Shown here: positions 42,420 through 54,720 of the stretch, piece after piece
Layout of the letters: the number at the start of each line of letters is the position of its first letter
How positions within the stretch are numbered: position 1 is the first letter of the stretch
Assembly: GCA_019722365.1 (NCBI GenBank)
Contig: JADFUC010001685.1
Location: 141,571-205,570, forward strand
Length of the DNA: 64,000 bases
Reading direction: 5' to 3'
Source of the DNA: Lithospermum erythrorhizon
Taxonomy: Eukaryota > Streptophyta > Magnoliopsida > Boraginales > Boraginaceae
Position numbers and translations under genes: made by a program
The notes under the pieces: model-generated
Seen by the model: only the letters and a program-made list of their open reading frames with translations
Database searches by the model: none
Told to the model about the DNA's origin: nothing

Positions 42420-43142
42420 TGGAAAATACTATGGATATACGAAAGTATAAATACAAATCCATAATTCCCAAAGTGATCTTAAAGGCTTTACTACATTATT
42501 ATACAAAACATATAATTACAATATATGAATGTAATACTTACAAACAATGGAGTAAATTCCACCAAACCACACGCTTCAAATTCACAACGTGATTGACTTC
42601 CTTCAGCTCCTTGTTGTAATATCAATCGATGATATCTCTAATGGGTCTACACCAGAGGCCAATCGCTAACTGATTTATGCTAAGAACAAGCGATTTAACA
42701 AAACCAAAACCCAAAATTCTTGGGAGAATTTTCGTCAAATGGGGGCTACTTAAGCTGGCGAAAAGTTTCTAAAACTTTTTCAGCAAAACTTAAAGTTTGT
42801 TTATATAAAGCCAGTTAAAATGCAAATTCTGATAAGTTAACCAAGATACTGAATTCGCTAATCCTATTAGTCTTCGCTATGACACTAATGAAGTCACATC
42901 GAGTTGAACTATTTAATTAGCTTAATTAAATAAGAATGAAGTCAATATCAATAATCTTCAAGTTATTGATAAATACTAAAATTAATTTAACCAATTAAAT
43001 AACTATTTAATTGATTCTATTTGTCATCAGATATTCTACATAAAATGTATCCCTCAGAGTTGAGAAATACATTTCTCAATTATAGCGCTCTTCTTTTAAT
43101 TTCATACATGAAATATAACTCAACGTCACACTACGGCATACA
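42420..43142 (-). mobile_element. 3' LTR of the Ty1-copia element
   Basis: Direct repeat of 46791-47475. The outer (3') end reads ...tattttcca on the minus strand and the inner (5') end begins tgta, giving the TG...CA ends of an LTR. Shared blocks include ggaaaatactatggatata, tacaaaacatataattacaa, aatggagtaaattccaccaa and ttcatacatgaaatataa. It differs from its partner by many short indels. Confidence 0.75.
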
Positions 43143-46100
43143 TGATGGATCCTATAGTCGTCAGTAGTGCATGCCCTTCTTCATTCTCGCTTCATCTCAC
43201 CACTAAGAATTGGGACATTGTGTCACGGGAAATAACTCCATGTCTCATGGGGAGATTACCTTTCTTGAATTACTCATGTCAACTCATAGCATCTTATTCA
43301 CATAAGTATCCTCGACAAGTCCAATCACCTCCCCGTCGATCTTGGTGGATCTTTATTCCAAGTATATATCAAGGCCGCCTAAGTCCTTCATCGAGAAACA
43401 CGGCAATACCCAATCCTTTGACCGAGTTTAGTAACTCTACGTTGTTTCCAATGAGATAAGTATGTCATCGACATGTGACTACGAATGATACGTAACTCCC
43501 ACTTACCTTCAGATACACAAGATTCTTCTTCATTGTCAATTTAAAACCAAACTCTTTGATCGGACTGTCCAAAAACATGTATTCCAACTGCGGACGCCTC
43601 TTTAAGACCATAAATGGACTTTGCAATCTCTCAGATACCTTCTTAGGTCCTTTAGACATGTAAAGCCTCGGAGGTTGTACCATGTACATCTTTCCTCTAA
43701 ATTTCCATTCAAAGAGCTAGTTTACATCCATTTTGCCATATTTCATAGTCACCGCGAACGCAAAGAATGCTTAAGATTTATTCAGATGGATTTAAGATAG
43801 CCATCGGGCGAAATGCATTAAGGGCCTTTCACTCCGTGAACTTGTTTGAAACCTTTCGCCATAAGTCTAGCGCTTGAAAACATCAACGCATCCGCCTTTT
43901 ATCATGTTTCTTCCTAAATACCCATTTACATTCAATGTGCGAGCCCCATTCTCAAATCCAACGCGACCAAACCTCGCTTTTGGTACATAATCCATCTCGC
44001 ATCGCGGCGGCTGCTAAGCCGGCTCGCCACTTTCGAATGATGAAAGCTTCACCATACCAAACCGCTTCCGTTCGTGGGCGATCCCTGATCCGCCGGATCG
44101 CTAACCGGCTCCTATGAAAGAAGGTTCCACTTCAGGCGTGTCGATGCCTTTGCATTAGATGACCAACATTGGACTTCATCAGCTTGAGCTTCATCAAGAT
44201 GAACACTACATTACTTCTAGTCCTTCTGACAAATATTCTTTTCAAGGAATACCTCAAGTTCTAGCAATGAAGATTTTATTCTCCTACTTCTGTGCAAGTA
44301 GTAACCAAATCGCTTTTCCTTGATATCCTACTTAAATAAGACTTATTGAATTCGTAAGAAGTTTATCTTTAGTTAATCTCTTTAACATAAGCTTCAAAAA
44401 TTCCAAATCTTAGAAACCAATCCTCGAATCCTCTCCCAACAATGCAGCTCACGGGGAATTTTATCCGCCGACTGTCGACATCCGTTATGCACAAGGCTTA
44501 GATGCATATCTCCGTAAATTAACCGTAGATCGATAGGCTCATCATAGACGAACTACGCCGTTAAGGGTTCGATTTCCTCCTTCTCGGACACGCCATTACG
44601 CCAAGGCTCCTACCGGATGTAGTCATGAAACAATACCACACTTAAGACATTTAGTATCAATACGACTCAAATATTCTCCACGCCTATCGACCGAAAATCT
44701 TTTATTGTCTGCTCAATTCGCTTTGTACTTCCATTTGGAACTCCTTGAATTTCTCAAAGGACTCGTATTATGTCTCATCGCATACACAAAACCATATCTA
44801 ATGAGTTATCAAGAAACGTGAACAAGGCTATAACCTCCTCTCACAGACATTGTTCATCGGCCCACATACATCAAATAGCTGAATGATCCCTTAATAAATC
44901 ACTTTGCCCTTCTATTTCATTAAATAAAGCGTATTTTTATTGCACTAAAAGGCAAGACTATACTTATCAGACATCATAATCAAACCATCAAGTATTCCAC
45001 CTGAAATAAGCTGATTCCGGTTCTCGCACGCTGACTGCCCGGCATGCATGTTTCGGTTTAAGTCTTTAGGCTGACCTGCTTTTAAGTATATGTTGGTATG
45101 ACTCATTAATCATGCTCTAAAACGCATGTATATCATTTTCAAGTGGAGGCTGGCCTCAAATACTACCCCATTCCCCGGTGATCCTAAATTCATCGAGATC
45201 TATTGAAAATGAAAAACCACTATTATTCCAAACAGTAAATAGAAATACTATTCCCGCAAACGCAGTACATAAGAAACCCGAGGATAAGTTCGCCAAAACA
45301 AGTCTGCCAAGTAAACTAATTGATCCCATCAAGTAGCGGCCGCAACCTTCAAGGCCATTTCCCACACGCGTATCCATTTCCCTCTTTCTCGAAGTCTTCT
45401 ACTTCACTCGAGTTCCCGCATATTTAATAAATAATGTAGAACCACAACCGGTGTCTAGCACCCACTTATAGAATTGTAAGTTGTACAAACTTCACAATAA
45501 TATACACACCTTTGTGCCCTTATCAAACCATTTTTCCTATCTCAACAATCTCCACAGCCGCCCAAGGACCTCGAAGCTCAGAATACCAAATGCGTATGTC
45601 ATCCGCAGAGACACCCTTGCCCTTCTCTCCGCTCTCGCGACGCCACCGCCAGAGAATCCATTAGGTTTTAAGACTTTTTGCTCATATCCAAAATTAATAT
45701 AAACTCAATTATCATACACATGTCAATTCAATAATTATTACCAATAATTATTAACCATATACATATTATAGAAAATATTTATCATAAATATATTCTAAAA
45801 AATACCATTAAGGCGAATTAGCTACCATAATTAAGAATGGTATCACTTTAAATTAATTTAAAAGATATAATATAAAAGTGAAATTAATTAATTGTCATCA
45901 CATACACTAATTACAATTAATTAGGTGATTAAAATGACAAATAATCAATTAAAACCGAATATAATTAGTCCCATAATTTTAGGAAACCAAAATAAGGAAT
46001 AAATTCGAATTGTGGTTTTCAAATTAGGGCACACGTCATAACGGGCTCTGACGACCGACTTGGCTTCACGGTCACCGCCGACACGCCAGCAACACCGCCG

Positions 46101-46790
46101 CAGTTCGTCAGTCCGGTCAAGAGTTTATACCAAAATCAGCCTGATCCGATTAATCGACGCTACCAGGGTCGCCGGAAGTCGGGTCGAATCGATTTATGGT
46201 AATAATATCATATTTAACCTCGGTTCAGATTTAATTTAATTCGCTTTGTGAAATCATTCAGATTTAAATTTTTTCAAAAATTTATGAAATTCAAAACAGG
46301 TTAAACTTCATAATTTCTTTAGCAAATCCCTGCTGTCGTTCATTAAAATAAATTTCTCATATTTAATTATTAATTAAACAAATCTTTAAATCTCAAATTT
46401 GTTTTCAGGCACTTAGAAAAATCCGTAAATTATGAAATTTATTGAGATCTTCTACTTGCTATCTGGGTTCAGAAAAATTATTTATAATTTACAAAAATTT
46501 ACACGCCTAAACAAAAGTTTTTTACAAAACCTGTTTTGAAACAAAATCAATTAAATCATTCTTACTTTATGAAACAAAATTCATGTTAACAAAATATGAA
46601 AATATATCATTATAAACTTATAACACATGTGTAAATCATCAATCAAGAATATGGTGGATTTATTTCATCATATATTTATCAAAATTAAATATAAGGAACA
46701 AGCACTAATCAAATAAAAATTGGAGAAACAAACAAGCATAAAAAATAAATAATGTAAAACTACTTTAATTTGGATCCGATACCACTGGGA
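43143..46790 (-). pseudogene. Ty1-copia polyprotein remnants (integrase and reverse transcriptase)
   Basis: The minus strand carries decayed copia pol text in many frames. Integrase-like pieces lie at about 44650-44900 (VCGPMNNV, then in other frames KRIEQTIKDFRS). The reverse-transcriptase start is at about 43895-43960 (KWVFRKK). A further segment at 43465-43689 reads MYMVQPPR ... EFGFK ... NLVYLKVSGSYVSFVV. The order integrase then reverse transcriptase is that of Ty1-copia, not Ty3. Frame changes occur every few dozen codons, so no working polyprotein remains here as written. RNase H should lie between 43465 and the 3' LTR, but I could not confirm it. The missing long frame could be decay or consensus error. 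Confidence 0.7.
46771..46784 (-). other. Primer-binding site of the copia element
   Basis: On the minus strand this reads TGGTATCGGATCCA, close to the usual TGGTATCAGAGC start complementary to initiator methionine tRNA. It lies 6 nt inside the 5' LTR edge (46791). This fixes the element's orientation as minus. Confidence 0.65.
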
Positions 46791-47475
46791 TGGAAAATAC
46801 TATGGATATATGAGTATAACACAAATCCATAATTTAAAGGGATCTTAAAGTGCTTACTATATTATTATACAAAAACATATAATTACAATATACGAATAGA
46901 GTAATTTACAAATAATGGAGTAAATTCCACCAAAAACCATTGACGCCTAAATTCACAACGTGAATTTGACTTCCTTCAAATTTCAATAGAATTATTAATC
47001 GTGATGATATCCCTAGTCGTCCGTAATAACTGCGAGAAGTCAATCAAGAACCCATTTATGCTTAAGAACAAGCGACGCAATTAAAACTAAAACCCCAAAA
47101 TTCCCTTTAAGAATTTTCTGCCGTGGGGGCTACTTTAGTTTTGATGAAAAGGTTTTCAAACTTTTTTCAAAAACCCTAAAGTATTAGCTTCGACTCGCTA
47201 ACTCTGTTTATTCATATACACTAATGAGTTGTTAATGAGTCAACTATTTAATTAGCTTAATTAAATAAGAATGAAATAATATCAATAATCTTTCTGTTAA
47301 GATAAATACTGTAACATTCAACCAATTAAATAACTATTTAATTGATTCTATTTGTTCAATAGATATTCCCACATAAAATGTAGAACTCTTTGTAGTTTGT
47401 AAATACATTTCAATTATACGCTTCCTTTTAATTTCATACATGAAATATAATCCTCATCCGCCACACTACGCTACA
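46791..47475 (-). mobile_element. 5' LTR of the Ty1-copia element
   Basis: Begins TGTAGCGTAGTGTG (minus strand, from 47475) and ends TATTTTCCA at 46791, followed by the primer-binding site. It matches 42420-43142 block by block. I found no convincing 5-bp target duplication: ctcga lies before 42420 and ggacc after 47475. Confidence 0.75.
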
Positions 47476-47489
47476 GGACCTCTCTAGGC

Positions 47490-47720
47490 CTCGTGATAAT
47501 AGTAAGTTGTATAATAACAATAATTGACCAATTACTATTATAACGATTAACGAGTAAGATCTAGCAATCGCCATAATTCCTTAAATTATCAGCTTAACCT
47601 ACACTAGTTGGGATATATACAATTACTAAGTTTGAACACTCAAGTTTTGAGTAATCACATTTAACCCAACCGGTAAACGAATCATATCCAATTGCTTAGA
47701 CTATATTAAATGAAATCAAT
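47490..47720 (-). repeat. Arm 1 of a local inverted repeat
   Basis: Reverse complement of about 49180-49335: gagtaatcacatttaaccca pairs with ggttaaatgtgattacc, and the gattaacgagtaagatct region pairs with gatcttactattaatcg. The pairing continues outward into the LTR (46900-47475) and into 49340-49620, with many indels. Confidence 0.6.
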
Positions 47721-49139
47721 TCTCATTGATTTCCACCAGCATTCATGTGAAAAGCTATTAGCCAAGAATTTTCATTATCAGTGGATCGAGTCTAGTATTT
47801 CTAGTAAACTAAAGGAAACTTGAACTCGTTGTTAAACTTGGACCAAATAATCAAGTTTTGTTGGTACCTTGTTAAAAGAATGCGATTTATCAGCATGACG
47901 TTGCTTTTAACACACTTGGAGTTGTGTTGTAAACTCACCCGATAACCCCAAGAAGTCGTCGAACCTATTTCGATCATGGAAGGTCATGTATTTATCATTA
48001 AGTTTGTAGATAATTCAATCATCAATGATTCCTCAAATAGACCTGGTCGATGAATGTAAAGACTGCTTGTAAGTAGTATTTCGGTGAAGGATGTGATTGT
48101 AATCACTATCCTCTTGCTTTACATATCATGAAATGATCTAAGAAGTCACGCAAAGCTTAAAGGATCCATGTATGGATTTGCCACGCATTTCGGAGTCAGA
48201 TTCTTTTCCCCGCGATTCAACCAAGTTTGATTTTCACGAGTTAATGGCGAACTCAACGTGCCCAAATGAGCTGTCCACTTCCTTTTTAAATAAAGTTAAT
48301 CATTAAACAAAATTTCATATGTGTTTTAATTTGATTGTCGATTAAAACAACATGAACGCTGGGATTCATTCATATGGGCTTACCCACATGAAATCTCACA
48401 AAGTCGTTGAAATATATATAATATGTTACGTATTGTGTATCCTGATATGAAAGCAAATCAAGTTACTTCATGCTTTTTTAGAGAGGCAACACAATTGTTG
48501 ATCAAGCACCTCAAGCCTAAACATGATGCCTAAAGTCCCGCGGTCGACGCCGAGAAGCTGTATGAAAGTGACTAAGTATGACTAACATGGTGTTTTGATT
48601 AGTGATCAAGATTGATAACGCACTGGCGCAAGACTGGGATCAATACCGTAATGCCGGTCCCATGATCGGGTAAATTGTACGACCGAAACGAATTCATAAG
48701 ATACGTATATCTCAGTCTCTACGATATTTGCTTAGAATTTGTGTCTCGACAATTTAGACCTACCATATATAAGGCACTATCCGTGTTATACGAGCTCAGA
48801 CTTCTTGACCATGACCGCCAAACGCCCGCCTTAAGCGGGGATTATAAATCTAATATACATCGGTCAGCCAATAAACAGTATAACGACATGTCGACATATC
48901 GAGGATTTATCCTCGATATAATATGAAGATCTCAGCCTCTCACACAAATTGATAATTTATCAAGTTTAAGGACGCCATAAATGCTTATTCAGCTCATACC
49001 GAGTAGAAAGTTGTAGTGCTCATGATACACTTCATGGTTAGCCTACGTACTGAGATCGCGCCGATAAACGCATCTGAGTAAGGTAATCGCCCCAGCGGCA
49101 AGTTGGAGCTGCTGGAAATCAATGCACCGATTCCCTTTA
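47721..49139. other. Spacer of the inverted repeat, no gene found
   Basis: About 1.4 kb with no supported coding region. Weak matches between its two halves (attgatttccaccagca against attgatttccagcagct in the other arm) suggest that the inverted repeat extends further but is eroded. Confidence 0.4.
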
Positions 49140-50060
49140 TTATGCCCGCTGCGACAATCAAGGTATCAATTCATTTTACCGGTTGGTTAAATGTGATTAC
49201 CGAAACTTAGCGCTCACCTTATGTAATTGTATATTAATTAGTTCAAGATAAATTTGCTGTTTTATCATAGATCTTACTATTAATCGTTATAATAATAAGA
49301 ATCGTCAATTATTATTATTATACAACTTTTACTTACATCTCGGTTTTCATGTCACACATATGCAATTGATTGCTGGATTATATTTCGTATGAAATTAAAC
49401 TACATTTGTTAAATCTCTCGAGTTGACGTAACGAATATTCTCAATCAGATTTTTACATCGAGGCACGTAAAATATAATTGGATTTAACCAATTAATTAAT
49501 TAGTCAATCAATTAATTCTATGTTAGTTGAGTTCTTGTTAGTAACTTTGCTAGTTACTATAACAACTCGTTAGTGCTTGATTTACTTAACGGTTTAATTA
49601 AACTTAACGGGCTCCGCCATTGCTATTCGGTCAGCTTTAGGTTCGACATATATACAAACTTATTGCTTTTTCATCATATGTTTTCGTTTAATCAAAAACA
49701 ACAAACCCAAATTCTCCTCTTTTCTCCTCATTTTGGCCTAAATATTTAAGGGAAGAATTAAAAATTTTTTCTTGATTTTTCATCCTAATCAATCCATGTT
49801 CAGCAAACACAAATGTAGATCTAACTCTCTCCTCACAAGGACCAACTAGAAAAGAATTTAAGCATTCGAAATACCAACGACGGAATTCAAAGGAGGCTCT
49901 CGAAAGAATTTGTCGATGATCACGGCATCACCGTAGTCAGCTTCTCCGTTATTCATTGTTAATTATGTGTTTTAGATTAATTTATATCATTTCGAGGGAT
50001 TCGGATGCATGAATTTGGTGTTTATCACAAATGAAATTCATACTAGATTCTAACACACAC
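49140..50060 (+). mobile_element. LTR-like copy in plus orientation (arm 2 of the inverted repeat)
   Basis: Carries ggattatatttcgtatgaaa, ttaaccaattaattaattag, gttagttgag and actcgttagt blocks also present in the fragment at 33690-34340 and, inverted, in the copia LTR at 46791-47475. It probably ends near gattctaaca (50053). No internal domains adjoin it. Confidence 0.45.
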
Positions 50061-51829
50061 ATCATCCTCTCTCGAACTCAAATCTCTAAACACTTCTCAT
50101 TAGCAAGAAATCAATTTAATATATACAACCCCTGCAAAGACGATTGTCTTCCTATCATATAAAGCCGTCCTCTTATATTGTATTATTTTTTGATTTTCTA
50201 AAACGGAACAACACTTAGTTAATGACCAACAAATGGGAGAGTATCATCCCATACGTTTTAGCTTGTTTTTTATAGTCGATATGTCAGAAAGCATCATATG
50301 CGCAAATTAACCTTAACCCCATTCCGCAATAGCCCACTCTAATGTTAAGAAAGTACGATGAAGTAAGCTCTAACGTCAATTATTCGTGGGGACAAAAAGT
50401 GATCCCTGAACGATCTTCCAAACAAATTTTTGAAGGTTGTTCAAATCTCACTTATAAAGCTGGGGATGCTGCTTCTTAGCCATACGGTTATCAAGCAAGA
50501 ATTTGTCCAGACAATCATTCAAACTAACCCGCTACCATTACACCACCCCTTTCCATATAATCACGGAATCCCTCCCTATGCAAAAACCAAATACCCTAAC
50601 TAAATCATCTTCCGCGATACTACCATACGGACAATTCATTTATCAAGTAATTACACCACACCTCCATTGAATAAGTAACCCTAAATGTGTGCTAAAATCA
50701 AGTAACTATCTCGGTACCATCATTAGTAAAAGATGCAAATAATTGAACATTTGCATCTACTAATAACTGAAATAATGTACTGCCAATTACCTCCATAATT
50801 TCCCCCTGCTCGAGGTACAATCCCGGCCGCATATCAGTAGCCGAACTTCTTCGCCCCGCCTCGACCCTCGGCCAGAAGGCGGCGCGGAGTGCTGCTTTCA
50901 CGACCTCCCGTCAGTAACTTTCATCTTGAACAACTCCTTCTACTAATCAAGGACGTGACATAAACATTTAACGTGAAAAAGTTCACTAAAACCGGTTTAA
51001 TCATTATCTTTAATTTTTCAATTGGAATTATCAAATGAAATCAAGCAATTTATTCATACATTTGTAATCTTCTAAGCATACAACAGTACACCTTCAATAA
51101 TTTGGAATATTGTTATATTTTTAAATTGATCTAAAAATGTCACTCCTCCTTAGTAAACCTGTAATCTTTATCAATTCAACGACATGTTACAATACATTAT
51201 ATCAAAACTAAAAAGACACCAATATCACTAGTCAAACACATTTTAAGGCAAAGCTCTAAAGGGCTGCACCTAGAAGTGTGTTCTTCATTTTAAAATATTT
51301 AAAGTATAAGTTCGCAAAGTAGTACGGGGATACGGTTATTCGGGATTAATAACTTTCAATCCAATTAGTGAAACGCCATCCATCACAATGACAAAGGTAA
51401 AAACTACCGACATAAATTTCATATGGGCTTTCTATCCTATGCTCAAAATATTTAAAAAAATTATCACGATTTGGGTATTAATCGCTCCTGCGTACTCACC
51501 CTCACCACAATCCTAAATATCTTTATGACTTAATACTGGCTCAGCTAGCATTTAACGGCTCCTCCTTTACCCCCATCCATTTTCTTTTCATGATGTACTT
51601 CCTACAATCTCTACAAGCTGCTACCATTTTCACTGGCTAATACAAATGTTGTCAAATCTGTCCATCGACCGAACGAATCATTACGACTGTCCTGTCCATT
51701 TGTAATGAGCAATTGTCGCAGAAAATGCCTATCGTATTTAAACTATCTATTTGAACTATTAATAAATCATTATTTCAGTTAGAAATTTTATTAGTTCAAT
51801 TCGTTAGGCTTCCATCGGCCTGCCTGTCT
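50061..51829. other. Gene-free transposon-rich stretch
   Basis: About 1.8 kb with no recognisable gene. One GC-richer patch (50815-50910) stands out from AT-rich surroundings, but its open frame shows no family resemblance. Confidence 0.4.
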
Positions 51830-52145
51830 TGGTTGGGGCATTTTTGAACCGAACCCACCTGGCTCGGGTTCGGATTAGATGGAACCGAACCGTTCGTTCC
51901 TGCCTATTCATTTAATCCTGTTCTGACGTCTGCCCGGCCCCTGCCCGCCGGTTCACATTTTCAGTGCTGTCTGCTCTCGGTTATTTCCGGTTATATATAT
52001 ATAGTATTTACTTTCTTGTTCGGTTCTGCCTCGAATCAAGACTGTTCTCTGAAAATCCCGAACCGAAATTTTTCGTTTTGCCAACTGTTCGGGTTCCAAT
52101 CGTTCTCCACTTCAAGCATACCGGTCAGTCTGCCTGTCGTGATTA
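51830..52145. repeat. Degenerate GAACCG-type low-complexity tract
   Basis: Repeats of gaaccgaacc, cgggttcgg and ttcggttctgcc on both sides of an AT patch (tatatatatagta). Such (C)CGAACC-rich tracts are common near the ends of plant hAT elements. No coding region is present. Confidence 0.5.
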
Positions 52146-52497
52146 GATTTGTCACACATCAATTTCATTTATTGTCATCATAAATCATAAAATTGTCGAC
52201 CATGAGCATGAAATTGTAGCAACAACCAGTGTCACGCCGGCCCCTCGATATAGACTGAATCCCAATAAGTGCCCACTACTACTGTCAAGCGGGGCCTGAA
52301 CTGCATGCGACACCTGCACTCATTCGTTGTGGACAAGTCTAGGACGCAAGTGCTGTAAATTCTTAACAGGTGAGTGTGTGGGCTGAAATTTTAGCCAAAC
52401 TGTCGAGCAACTTCATGAACATTTTTGGATTAGTTACTAGTTCTTAATAGATCCAAAGCCCTAAATCGCCTGTGAGATAGAGATTTTGCGTTAGCAC

Positions 52498-52708
52498 CAT
52501 CATTTTCCATTTCAAAATAGAGAATTGCATTTTTTTTACTTTTTAATGTTACATTTATCGCTTACAATTTTAATATTGCTTTTAGAACATAACGTAGTTT
52601 TTACATACATTTCCAAATGTGAAGTTTTTGTAATCTCAATATAAATTACAATTCTTTAATAAAATATTTTTTATCTAAACAATCATCTATTTTTGAAAGG
52701 AGGGAGTA
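52498..52708. mobile_element. MITE-like element upstream of the DUF569 relic
   Basis: Left end attttccatttcaaaataga and right end, read inward, actccctcctttcaaaaata form imperfect terminal inverted repeats around a 210-bp AT-rich body. No clear target duplication was seen. Confidence 0.4.
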
Positions 52709-52977
52709 TTAATTAAAGATTTAAGTTTACCCATGATCTTACTAAAATCTATAAGTATCAATTATTGACTAATTGAAATTATTGACTAATACCTGTCTTG
52801 TAGTCTGCAGAGTGTCCATCACAAACATTTTTAATATAAAAAGCATATATTATAAGAATGAAGTACTAATATAATCAAAATTATATTTTCAATTGAACTA
52901 AATTTAAAAAATGGCTTTTTGAAGAGAACTACAATTCAGGATATTCACCATTTAATTTAATCTCACAGAGTCCAGGC

Positions 52978-53365
52978 ATGGAGTTGTTGAAGAAAGCTAA
53001 ACTAGTAAAGCTGAAAAGCCAGCACAACAAATATCTAATAGCAGACAGATGAAGAAGAAAAGGAGGCAAGAACGTGAAGGATCACTCTAAATACAAGACA
53101 GAGTAGTAGAATTCCTGGACGATTTCGAGAATTCGATACGTTTGAAGAGCTGTTTTGGCAAGTATTTAACAGCAACAGATGAGCAGTTTGTTCTTGGTGT
53201 AACTGGTAGGTGTGTGAAACAAACAATGCCAACAAAACCGGATTCTACGGTCGAATTAGAGATGGTGTGCAAGTGGATTTTGTGAGAGCAAATGGAGGTT
53301 TACCACCTTGGAGGAATTCAGTTACTCATGATATACCTCATGTGATTAGTCGATTGATTCAGTAG
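52978..53365 (+). pseudogene. DUF569 protein gene, frameshifted and truncated
   Basis: Starts at an ATG (52978) with MELLKKAKLVKLKSQHNKYL and meets a stop after IADR. In another frame it resumes as VVEFLDDFENSIRLKSCFGK, then YLTATDEQFVLGVTG, KQTMPTKPDSTVELEMV and a stop at KWIL. A third frame gives RANGGLPPWRNSVTHDIPH and ends TAG (53363-53365). These pieces, in order, match the plant DUF569 family as I remember it (beta-trefoil, actin-cross-linking-like fold, roughly 140 residues per domain, function largely unknown). At least two indels and a missing WDVDVVEI-type end make it a relic as written. It sits among transposon debris, so it may be a captured or dying copy. Sequence error is an alternative, as in the rest of this block. 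Confidence 0.75.
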
Positions 53366-53900
53366 TTGAGGTTGTTATCAACAATGACAAGAACCTCTCA
53401 AGAAAATGCGAAGGATCTATTTTGCAACACCTAGTACATGTTTGTCAGTGTCTTTCTGTGAGATAGCTATAACAAAAAGAACTGAGTTGCTGATTTTTAA
53501 TATGTTACTTCTTGTAAAAAGTTTTCTTTGAGATAATTTTTCTAAAAGACCATTTGGTTGCACATTACAATGGAAAACAGTAAATTTGAGTATATAGAAT
53601 TATAAATGGAATATATCTATACTGTTAATGACTAGTAACATCTCTTCTGGACTTCTGGTATTATGAAAATCTTCAGATAGCTATACAAAAATATGCCTAT
53701 TTGAACCATTTCATCACCTCCATCCATTAGTCTTTCACCTTATACCCAAGTTAGACAAACGATTTACACATCATGTTGCATGTTCGTATGACATATTCGC
53801 ATATTTCCTTTTATGAAGCTTAATTTTTTACTTTTTCAGCCGATACCGTGATTTTCTCCAAAAACTTCCATCCGAATTTAACATGTGTCGAGGGGGTTAG
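53366..53900. other. Stretch after the DUF569 relic, no gene
   Basis: AT-rich sequence, probably the former 3' flank of the DUF569 gene. No gene, RNA or clear repeat was seen. Confidence 0.45.
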
Positions 53901-53999
53901 TGGCAAATTGCACTGTAGTTTACGCCTTTAGTATCTAACAAGCTACCCTTTTTCCCCATTGGATGTCACATTTAGAAATTCCCAACAAAAGCAGACGCC

Positions 54000-54440
54000 T
54001 CCCAACTGCCTCCAAACCGCTCCTATTTCATTAATTGAGATGGATGATTCGAACCACCCACGCCTTTTATGCGCTCTCTAAATCACTACCTGCCTCCATT
54101 CCGACTCAAACCAACTAATATTTTCGAAGCTCAACCCACCCAACCCGCCTGTAAACGACCGACCTGTCCCATCTCCACATAACTGGATTCTCCACACCGC
54201 TCCACGATCTCCCCACTCCAAACCGCTCCATGTTCTCGACTCCCAACCGCCTTATGCCCCCGACTCATACCGATTCACATAGAACCCACTCACTAATCAC
54301 CCATTCCCCTCAGAATGCAATCCTAATTCTACCCGACTCCATCATCAAAGCACCATGTAAAATTCAACCCGTCACCAGTCAAAAAACCCCGGCACCCCTT
54401 CGCATTTTCTTAAAAAATTGTTGGCCAAAAGAATGTACGT
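54000..54440. repeat. C-rich degenerate tract
   Basis: Repeats of ccaaaccgctcc, cccaaccgcc and ccacaccgctcc within an otherwise AT-rich neighbourhood. The open frames in it have proline/threonine-rich translations that follow from the base composition. Confidence 0.55.
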
Positions 54441-54720
54441 AAACACCACAAAACCCATCCAACCGGCAAAACAAATATCAAAAGATTCAATTCATCCAAC
54501 TCATACAAACAAATATAAAACATCAAAGATTCAAACATAAAATATAAATAATTCATAGAATTAAATACATATTAAACATCATATTCATATATAAAGACTC
54601 AAACATTAACTACAAACATCAAACGTATTAAATATCATATAAACATCAAACACACTTATATAAAACATCAACATTCAACCTAAAATAAAAACCAAATTAC
54701 CTATTTGAAACTCGGGCAAA
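54441..54720. repeat. AT-rich low-complexity tract (AAACATCAAA type)
   Basis: Repetition of aaacatcaaa, attcaaacat and tataaacatcaa without a strict period. No gene. Confidence 0.55.

Noticed and set aside
43142..43459. A 105-codon plus-strand open frame beside the copia LTR
   Set aside because: It is the antisense of the copia pol region, whose coding strand is minus.
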